Assembly (NCBI GenBank): GCA_964428485.1
Contig: CAYRYP010000009.1
Coordinates: 1 to 28,350, forward strand
Direction of reading: 5' to 3'
Length of the DNA: 28,350 nucleotides
Source of the DNA: CAZPAN01 sp964428485
GTDB taxonomy: Bacteria; Actinomycetota; Coriobacteriia; Coriobacteriales; CADBOM01
Part shown: one piece after another, positions 22,359 to 28,350 of the stretch
Layout of the letters: every line of letters begins with the position of its first letter
Position numbering within the stretch: the first letter of the stretch is position 1
The notes under the pieces: model-generated
Seen by the model: only the letters and a program-made list of their open reading frames with translations
Databases searched by the model: none
What the model was told of the DNA's origin: nothing
Made by a program: the position numbers and the translations under genes

Positions 22359-24668
22359 CTACTTACGGTTGGGCTGGTTGCCGCCCGGGAGCATCCTGCG
22401 GGCCTCGAAGACCCCTTCGACGGTGCGCATCTCACGCAGAATCGAGTCGATGTGATCGGCACTCCCGGTTTGGAAGACAAACCTCATCTCCACGAATCCG
22501 TCGTGCTTGGTCGTGGTGTTAACCGAAATGATGTTCACGCCGAGGTCGCTGAGTTTTATAGCCACGTCCTGGAGTAGCCTCGTACGGTCGACTGCGCCAA
22601 TGTAGACCTCCACCTGGTATGTGACGTCCTTGGTGGTGTCCCACTCAACCTCTATGAAGCGCTCGGGGTTCTCCTTGCGGTCCTTGATGTTGGGGCAGCC
22701 CTTGCGATGCACCGTGACCCCACGCCCGCGTGTGACGAAGCCGATGATCTCGTCGCCCGGCACCGGGTTGCAGCACCTAGAGAGGTGGATAAGCACGTCA
22801 TCGATGCCCTTGACCGAGACGCCGGTATTGTTCTTCCTGCGACTGCGCGGCGGCGCCTTCGTAGAAGTGGTCTTGAGACTCTTGGCATCGAGGTTCATTC
22901 CCGCCAGCTCGTTTAGCCTCGCCTGGCCGCGGGCGTCGCGAGCCTCAGCGTTGCGCTGCATCGCCTTGAGCATGAGGTTGGCCACCTGCTTGCCAGAGAG
23001 GTTCCCATTGCCTATCTGGGCGAACACGTCGTCGGACGAGTTGAGCTTAAGCTCTGCGGCCACCTGCTTCATCGCGGCCACGGATCTTGACGAAGAGATC
23101 CCAAGGCCGCTCTTGCGCATCTCCTTGGCGAGGATGTCCCTGCCATGCATCACGTCGTCGCCCTTGGACGCCTTCGAGAGGTAGGAGCGGATCTTGGAGC
23201 GCGCCGAGGAGGTCTTGACTATGTTGAGCCAGTCCCTAGAGGGGCTGGAATTTTGCTGGGTGAGGATCTCCACACGATCGCCGGTCTGCAGCTCATAGCC
23301 AAGCGGCACGATCACGCCGTTGACCTTGGCCCCCACACAGTGATGGCCCACCTGGGTGTGGATGGCGTAGGCAAAATCTAACGGGGTGGAGCCCGCTCGC
23401 AGGCTTATGACCTCGCCTTTCGGAGTGAAGACGAAGACCTCGCTGTCGAAGAGATCGACCTTGAGCGCCTCCATGAACTCCTTCGGGTCCTGCGTGTCAT
23501 CTTGCCACTCCAGCATCCTGCGTAACCAGGCGAGCTGGGTGTCGAGGTCGTCCTCCGACACCTTACGGCCGGCGTTTTTCGCCTTATACCTCCAGTGCGC
23601 CGCCACGCCATACTCACTGATGCGGTGCATCTCCTGCGTGCGGATCTGCACCTCAAGCGGGCGGCCCGCCGGCCCTATTACCGTAGTGTGCAGCGACTGG
23701 TACATGTTGAACTTAGGCATCGCAATGTAGTCCTTGAAGCGGCCTGGCATCGGGTGCCACATCGTGTGGACCACACCCAGACTCGAGTAGCAGTCCTTCA
23801 CGTCGTTGACTATGATTCGCAGCGCGATAAGGTCATAGATCTCCGAGAAGCCCTTACCACGCTGGGTCATCTTCTGGTAGATCGAGAAGAGGTGCTTCGG
23901 ACGCCCGGTGATGCTGGCCTCAATCCCCACCTTGTCGAGCTCTTCCTGCAACATCTCGATCGCCTGGGCGAGATACTCCTCCCTGGCCTCGCGCGACTCC
24001 GCGACCATGCGCTGAATCTGCGCGTACTTCGCGGGTTCAAGGTAGAAAAATGACAGGTCCTCGAGCTCCCACTTGATGGAGTTGATGCCCAGCCTGTTGG
24101 CCAGGGGCGCGAAGATCTCCATCGTCTCCTTGGCCTTGTAGATGCGCCTGTCCTCGGGAAGAGCCATCAGGGTGCGCATGTTGTGCAGACGGTCGGCGAG
24201 TTTGATGACGATCACGCGTACGTCGCGCGACATCGCGATCAGCATCTTGCGGAAGTTGCGCGACTGCGCCTCGGTGAGCGACTCTATCTGGATCTTGCCA
24301 ACCTTAGTGACGCCGTCGACGAGCTGCGCGACCTCCTCCGAGAACTCGCTCGTCACATCCTCGAGGGTAACCTCGGTGTCCTCGACCGTGTCGTGCAGGA
24401 GCGCCGCCACGATAGTGGGGGCGTCCATCTTGATGTCCGAGAGGATCGTGGCCACAGCGATCGGATGGATTATGAAGGCCTCGCCCGACTTACGGAACTG
24501 GCCCTCGTGCGCACGTGTCGCGAACACGTGGGCGCGGTCTAAGAGATCGAGGTCCTCCACATCCAGATAGGCCGCGCACTTCTCGCGAAGCTTCTGATAG
24601 CCATCGTCGCTCGTCTGCTCTACCACCGCGACGTTGCCACTGAATTGCTGGATAGGGTCGTTGTGCAT
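22359..24668 (-). CDS. rel: Bifunctional (p)ppGpp synthetase/hydrolase Rel
   Basis: Rel makes and degrades the stringent-response alarmone. The 769-residue protein has all domains in order: an HD hydrolase domain with His92-Asp93 in LLHDTVEDT; a synthetase domain with GRPKHLFSIYQKM and PGRFKDYIAMPK (Arg310 to Asp313); a TGS domain starting VFVFTPKGEVISL; a zinc-finger/CC segment LSRCCNPVPGDEIIGF; and a C-terminal ACT domain. Both active sites look intact; RFKD is the charge type of bifunctional enzymes rather than the EXDD of RelA. I chose the ATG at 24668, 35 bp after the preceding stop; its ribosome site (GAGG, 11 bases away) is weak. The open frame upstream would overlap recJ by 70 bp. Confidence 0.96.
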   Translation of the reverse strand: MHNDPIQQFSGNVAVVEQTSDDGYQKLREKCAAYLDVEDLDLLDRAHVFATRAHEGQFRKSGEAFIIHPIAVATILSDIKMDAPTIVAALLHDTVEDTEVTLEDVTSEFSEEVAQLVDGVTKVGKIQIESLTEAQSRNFRKMLIAMSRDVRVIVIKLADRLHNMRTLMALPEDRRIYKAKETMEIFAPLANRLGINSIKWELEDLSFFYLEPAKYAQIQRMVAESREAREEYLAQAIEMLQEELDKVGIEASITGRPKHLFSIYQKMTQRGKGFSEIYDLIALRIIVNDVKDCYSSLGVVHTMWHPMPGRFKDYIAMPKFNMYQSLHTTVIGPAGRPLEVQIRTQEMHRISEYGVAAHWRYKAKNAGRKVSEDDLDTQLAWLRRMLEWQDDTQDPKEFMEALKVDLFDSEVFVFTPKGEVISLRAGSTPLDFAYAIHTQVGHHCVGAKVNGVIVPLGYELQTGDRVEILTQQNSSPSRDWLNIVKTSSARSKIRSYLSKASKGDDVMHGRDILAKEMRKSGLGISSSRSVAAMKQVAAELKLNSSDDVFAQIGNGNLSGKQVANLMLKAMQRNAEARDARGQARLNELAGMNLDAKSLKTTSTKAPPRSRRKNNTGVSVKGIDDVLIHLSRCCNPVPGDEIIGFVTRGRGVTVHRKGCPNIKDRKENPERFIEVEWDTTKDVTYQVEVYIGAVDRTRLLQDVAIKLSDLGVNIISVNTTTKHDGFVEMRFVFQTGSADHIDSILREMRTVEGVFEARRMLPGGNQPNRK

Positions 24669-24703
24669 AATCTTTGGGACCTCGCGCCAGCGGGTCTGAA
24701 GCC

Positions 24704-27700
24704 TCAGCCTCTCGGGATAAGGGGTCTGTTCACACCCTCGAGGAGGCTGTCCGCCCGCTCTTCCATGAGCCACTTGGCGAACCCGTCGAAGCTCTCAAGC
24801 TCCATGTGTGCCTCCCGGTAACGAGCGCTGGACTCGAGATCGACCTTGCGCGAGCCGCTGTGCATCTTGAAGACCTTGACTCCCCCTGCGACCTTGGAGT
24901 CCGCGAGACCTAGCTCGGTGAAAACCGCCATGGCACTCCGCACGGATTCAACCGTCATTCTAGCACCCTGAAGCAAGCAGGCGTCCAAGAGCTCGTCCTC
25001 GCTCACTGGACGGCCAAGTACGTCGTTTCGCTGACGCGTGACCTTGTACAGGAGCTTCAGTTCTTCACGGGTCGGGCAGTAGCGGCGCATGAGCTCGCGG
25101 TTTATACTGGCATCCCCCTCGTCGAACAGCAGGTGCACCTCGGCCGGCCTGCCGTCGCGCCCGCAGCGGCCCGACATTTGGTTGTACGACAGCGGGTTGA
25201 ACGGCATGTGGTATAGCACCACGTGGCGCACATCTGAGATGCTAACCCCCTCCCCGAAGGCTGAGGTGGCCACGACCACCGTGAGTTCGCCGTCGCGGAA
25301 GAGGCTCTCGACCTTGAGCCTCGCATCGCGCGAGAGGCAGGCGTTGTAGAAACCGATCTGCATCGCCATATCGGGCAGACGCTTGCGCAGCATCCGCGCC
25401 ACGTCGATAGAAGACTGCCTGGAGTTGACGTAGACGAGCATCTTCTCGCCCTTGGCGGCCAGGGTAGCGAGATATGTTGCGCGGTCCTGTATCGCGCGGC
25501 GGTCATCGAGAATGAGGTTGGTGCGCACCGTCGGATCTACCACGATCTCCGAAAGTCCGAGCGTGTTCACGATGGTGTCGGCGACCTCGTCGGGAGCCGT
25601 CGCCGTCACGGCCAACACGGTGGCGTGCGGGAACCTCTCTTTTATGAAACCAAGCCTCGAGTAGACCGGCCTGTGCATCTCGTTGTCCTGGGCGATGTGG
25701 TGCGCCTCGTCCACGGCGATGAAACCTACGCAACCGCTGTTGTATATCCGGTCGCGGTGCACGCTCAGAAACTCCGGCGTGGTGAGGATCACATCGGTCT
25801 CACCCTCGCTCCAACTCTCGTAGATCATCTCACGATCGGCCTTCGGGGTCTCGCCCGTGAGGATCTGCACCGTCATGCCGAGCCTGGCGAAGCACTGTCC
25901 GATGTGGAAGCACTGGTCGTTCACCAGCGAGCGCAGCGGGTAGACGAAGATGCTCTGCATCCCATCCATAAGCGCGGCCTTGGCGGCATGTATGTAGAAA
26001 ATCAGCGACTTGCCGCGTCCGGTTGCCATCACGGCTAGAGTCGACTTGCCGTCGTCGAGGCACTCGAGCGCGCGGCGCTGTGCCGGATGAAGCTTGAGCT
26101 CCCGTTTGCCGGTGAGCGCAACGCTCAGCTCCTGATTGATGTCGTAGCTGCCGATGTGCTCCTCGTCGTCGGTAGGGAGGATCCAGACGGCCTCCTCCTC
26201 ACGCACCGGCTGCGAGTAGCCGGGGTTCACAGGCCTGGCAGCGTCGCGCTGCCTCGAAATCCCCTCGTAGAGCTCGTCGAGGAAGCTGATCAGATCGGCG
26301 TGGTCGCACCTGTCACCCTGGGTGGAGGGGACCATATCCTTGACCTTGAGCTTTATCTGCCTGCGACCGCGGTACTCCTCGACCTGGACGCTGAACACGA
26401 GGTCGACAGGGGCGGCGAACGAGGAGTATTCGTCGGTCTCATCGCAATGGAAGTAGATCGCAGCCGCATCAGACACGCCGTTGGTGATCGAGAACGATAG
26501 ATGGTTCTTCTTTGCCCCCACCGCACGCGCCCTGTTGATGAAGGCATCCGATATGCAGAACAGCGGCTCGAGGTTGTCCTGGCCAAACGGCTCGAGCCTG
26601 CTGAGCGACTCGACCTGCTCCATCGTGAGATCGTCAAAATCAAGCGTGCCATCGACCTCGATAGACGAGACAAACTCCTCCGCAGGCAGCTTCTCGAAGT
26701 ACTCCTCCAACCTGGTTCGGAAGGCGTCGATATTCTCGAACCTCACGGTGACCCCGACGGCGTACTTGTGACCGCCAAAGCTCTCCACCAGGTCACTTGC
26801 CTGAGACACAGCCTCGAAAAGGTCCACGCTGCCCACAGATCGACCCGATCCGTGGGCCATGCCGTCCTGCACGGTGAAGAGTATCGTCGGAACGCCGTAG
26901 CAGTTGGCCAAGCGTGACGCGACGATGCCCTTGACGCCCTCATGCCAGCCTTCGTTGGCAAGCACCAGCACACGCCCGCCATGGTACTGGCTGGCGATGG
27001 CCTCCTCTGCGCAGTCCGACAGCTCGACCTCAGCCTGCCTCCTCTGAGTGTTGATCTCCTCGAGCTCAGCGGCCAAATCCATCGCCTCGAGCGGGTCTGT
27101 GCACAAAAGCAGGTCGAGCGCCTTCGAGGCATCTGCCACCCTGCCGGCCGCGTTTATCCTCGGGATCAGCGAGAACGACAGCGACGTCGACGTGGTCTCG
27201 TGCGCGTCGTCACCGGCCAGCTCGAGCGAGCGCATTATGCCGGGGCGCGGGTTCTCGCGGATCATCTTCATACCCGCTGCAACGAGTGCCCTGTTCTCGC
27301 CCCACAGCGGCATCCTGTCGGCGATGGTCCCGATGGCGGCAAGATCGACCAGCCCGCGCCAGATGCCGGGCTTGTTGAACCTGGACCCTAGCACCTGTAT
27401 GACCTTCAGCGCCACTCCGACCCCGGCAAGGTCGCCGGAAGGGCAATCGGGGTCGAGTCTGGGATTGCAGACGGGGATGCCGATGGGCATGTCGTCCTGG
27501 GGGTTGTGGTGATCGGTCACTGCAGCGTCTAAGCCCAGCGACAGAATGTAATCAACCTCCCTCGCGCCGGTGATCCCGCAGTCCACTGTGACTACGAGCT
27601 CTGGAGGCGGGATGAACGGGGGCTCCTCGGCGGGCTTGCCGTTGTGGCTGAGGCCCATGATGCGGTCGATCGCCTCGCAGCTAAGACCGTAACCCTCGTC

Positions 27701-28072
27701 CTGCCTGCGCGGGATGAACGCATGGGCCTCGAGACCGCACGCGCGCAGCCCGAGCAGCATCACGGCGCTCGCGGTAATGCCGTCGGCGTCGAAATCCCCG
27801 AAAATGAGCGTGCGCCGCTGCCTGCGAACCGCGTCTTCTAGCACGTCCACCACTTCGGAGAGACCCGGTATCGAGAGCGGATCTTTCCAATCGCGCTCGA
27901 GGGACGGGGTCAGGAAGCGCTCGGCTTCATCGGGATCGGAGATGCCCCTTGAAACAAGCGAACAGGCAAGCAGTCGAGGAATTCCCAAATCATCGCAAAG
28001 AAGGCGCACGTCGCCCTCATTGGGCTTTTGAACATCCCAGTTGTTTCTCATGTTCTGAATTGCCGCTTTCAT
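24704..28072 (-). CDS. recJ: RecJ exonuclease fused to a RecQ-like DEAH helicase
   Basis: One uninterrupted 1122-residue protein joins two repair enzymes. Residues ~15-585 are RecJ, the 5'-3' single-strand exonuclease: GDFDADG (92-98), VDCGI (163-167), the DHH motif TDHHN (186-190), WHEGVKGIVASRL (376-388) and the DHHA1 motif GGHKYAVG (433-440), then the OB-like domain. Residues ~655-1010 are a superfamily 2 helicase of the RecQ type: HPAQRRAL, Walker A ATGRGKS (683-689), DEAH (788-791), VTATAP, SAFGEGVSI and motif VI QMSGRCGRDG (965-974). The RecQ zinc-binding Cys cluster is missing; a short winged-helix-like tail ends the protein. The start at 28072 has no good ribosome site; ATG at 28051 is an alternative. 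First gene of the rel-nadE operon. Confidence 0.93.
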   Translation of the reverse strand: MKAAIQNMRNNWDVQKPNEGDVRLLCDDLGIPRLLACSLVSRGISDPDEAERFLTPSLERDWKDPLSIPGLSEVVDVLEDAVRRQRRTLIFGDFDADGITASAVMLLGLRACGLEAHAFIPRRQDEGYGLSCEAIDRIMGLSHNGKPAEEPPFIPPPELVVTVDCGITGAREVDYILSLGLDAAVTDHHNPQDDMPIGIPVCNPRLDPDCPSGDLAGVGVALKVIQVLGSRFNKPGIWRGLVDLAAIGTIADRMPLWGENRALVAAGMKMIRENPRPGIMRSLELAGDDAHETTSTSLSFSLIPRINAAGRVADASKALDLLLCTDPLEAMDLAAELEEINTQRRQAEVELSDCAEEAIASQYHGGRVLVLANEGWHEGVKGIVASRLANCYGVPTILFTVQDGMAHGSGRSVGSVDLFEAVSQASDLVESFGGHKYAVGVTVRFENIDAFRTRLEEYFEKLPAEEFVSSIEVDGTLDFDDLTMEQVESLSRLEPFGQDNLEPLFCISDAFINRARAVGAKKNHLSFSITNGVSDAAAIYFHCDETDEYSSFAAPVDLVFSVQVEEYRGRRQIKLKVKDMVPSTQGDRCDHADLISFLDELYEGISRQRDAARPVNPGYSQPVREEEAVWILPTDDEEHIGSYDINQELSVALTGKRELKLHPAQRRALECLDDGKSTLAVMATGRGKSLIFYIHAAKAALMDGMQSIFVYPLRSLVNDQCFHIGQCFARLGMTVQILTGETPKADREMIYESWSEGETDVILTTPEFLSVHRDRIYNSGCVGFIAVDEAHHIAQDNEMHRPVYSRLGFIKERFPHATVLAVTATAPDEVADTIVNTLGLSEIVVDPTVRTNLILDDRRAIQDRATYLATLAAKGEKMLVYVNSRQSSIDVARMLRKRLPDMAMQIGFYNACLSRDARLKVESLFRDGELTVVVATSAFGEGVSISDVRHVVLYHMPFNPLSYNQMSGRCGRDGRPAEVHLLFDEGDASINRELMRRYCPTREELKLLYKVTRQRNDVLGRPVSEDELLDACLLQGARMTVESVRSAMAVFTELGLADSKVAGGVKVFKMHSGSRKVDLESSARYREAHMELESFDGFAKWLMEERADSLLEGVNRPLIPRG

Positions 28073-28094
28073 TCCCTGTTGTTGTGTTGCTTAC

Positions 28095-28103
28095 ATTATG
28101 ACA
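28095..28103 (-). promoter_or_regulatory. Extended -10 promoter candidate for the recJ-rel-nadE operon
   Basis: On the minus strand TGTCATAAT (28095-28103) matches an extended -10 (TGnTATAAT) with one mismatch. Transcription would start near 28088, leaving a leader of only about 16 nt without a clear ribosome site. No good -35 is present. Between this site and the terminator (28104-28260) I see nothing else. Confidence 0.4.
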
Positions 28104-28260
28104 GATACTTTGTGATGAAAGCGCAACCCGTTGAACAGGTGGGGCCATGCCCTATTCCTGGGATATCTCGAATCCTGCCCAACTGGGATGTGATAGAAAC
28201 GACGCTCATCGCATCCTGTCCAAGCACCGCGGGAAAGTCCTTTAAGTCAAAGTCGATCGG

Positions 28261-28291
28261 AAAGAAAAAGGGCGCACCCTGCGGCACGCCC
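28261..28291 (-). terminator. Rho-independent terminator of the gene entering from the right
   Basis: On the minus strand an 8-bp stem (28284-28291 with 28270-28277; six Watson-Crick and two G-T pairs) closes a 6-base loop and is followed directly by TTTTTCTTT (28261-28269). It lies 26 bases past the stop codon of the partial gene at the right edge. It separates that gene from the recJ operon. Confidence 0.8.
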
Positions 28292-28317
28292 CTCTAAAAG
28301 CCTTTCTCGTACTCCGA

Positions 28318-28350
28318 CTACTTGCTGGCCTCAGCGAGAGCCTTCTTGGA
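28318..28350 (-). CDS. C-terminal ten codons of an unidentified protein (partial)
   Basis: The minus strand enters the window in a frame reading SKKALAEASK and stops at TAG (28318-28320). The Lys/Ala-rich end would suit a basic nucleic-acid-binding or ribosomal protein, but ten residues do not allow identification. The strong terminator right after it supports a real gene end. Confidence 0.55.
   Translation of the reverse strand, partial: SKKALAEASK

Noticed and set aside
28096..28287. A 63-codon minus-strand frame between recJ and the right-edge gene
   Set aside because: It runs through the intrinsic terminator at 28261-28291 and the recJ promoter, and lacks a ribosome site.

Overview
The window is a dense, GC-rich bacterial chromosome segment with no transposase, integrase, CRISPR array, tRNA or rRNA that I can see. 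GC content, gene content and the style of the proteins suggest an anaerobic actinobacterium of the class Coriobacteriia (Collinsella/Olsenella/Atopobium-like). This is an inference from memory of such genomes, not proven by the window.

Layout. (1) Bases 1-336 hold the end of an unknown plus-strand gene and what looks like a leftover C-terminus of a PIN-domain toxin. (2) Bases 337-11979, all minus strand, are one long type II fatty acid synthesis cluster. In transcription order it runs acpP, accB, accC, accD, accA, fabH, fabK, fabD, fabG, fabF, fabZ, then a DUF3786 protein and an M18 aminopeptidase. A good sigma70-like promoter (12088-12116) precedes acpP. Acetyl-CoA carboxylase makes malonyl-CoA, FabD loads it on ACP, FabH starts chains, and FabF/FabG/FabZ/FabK elongate them. 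Every core step is present, with FMN-dependent FabK as the only enoyl reductase seen. (3) xth (exonuclease III, plus strand) diverges from acpP. It converges on an unrecognised three-helix membrane protein with a large extracytoplasmic part. (4) A divergent methionyl-tRNA synthetase homologue (plus strand) runs into, and overlaps by 80 bp, the end of a polysaccharide flippase that follows a DhnA-type class I aldolase on the minus strand. (5) Bases 20013-28072, minus strand, form a second likely operon: a RecJ-RecQ fusion, bifunctional Rel (ppGpp), a metallo-beta-lactamase-fold hydrolase and NAD synthetase. (6) The right edge has a clear intrinsic terminator and the last ten codons of another minus-strand gene.

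Most notable: a 1122-residue protein joining a RecJ nuclease to a RecQ-like helicase; a two-domain NAD synthetase whose glutaminase domain seems to have lost its Glu-Lys-Cys triad; and a MetRS-family protein with a degenerate KMSKS motif and altered methionine-pocket residues. I found no wholly new multi-gene system; the novelty lies in these domain architectures and lost active sites.
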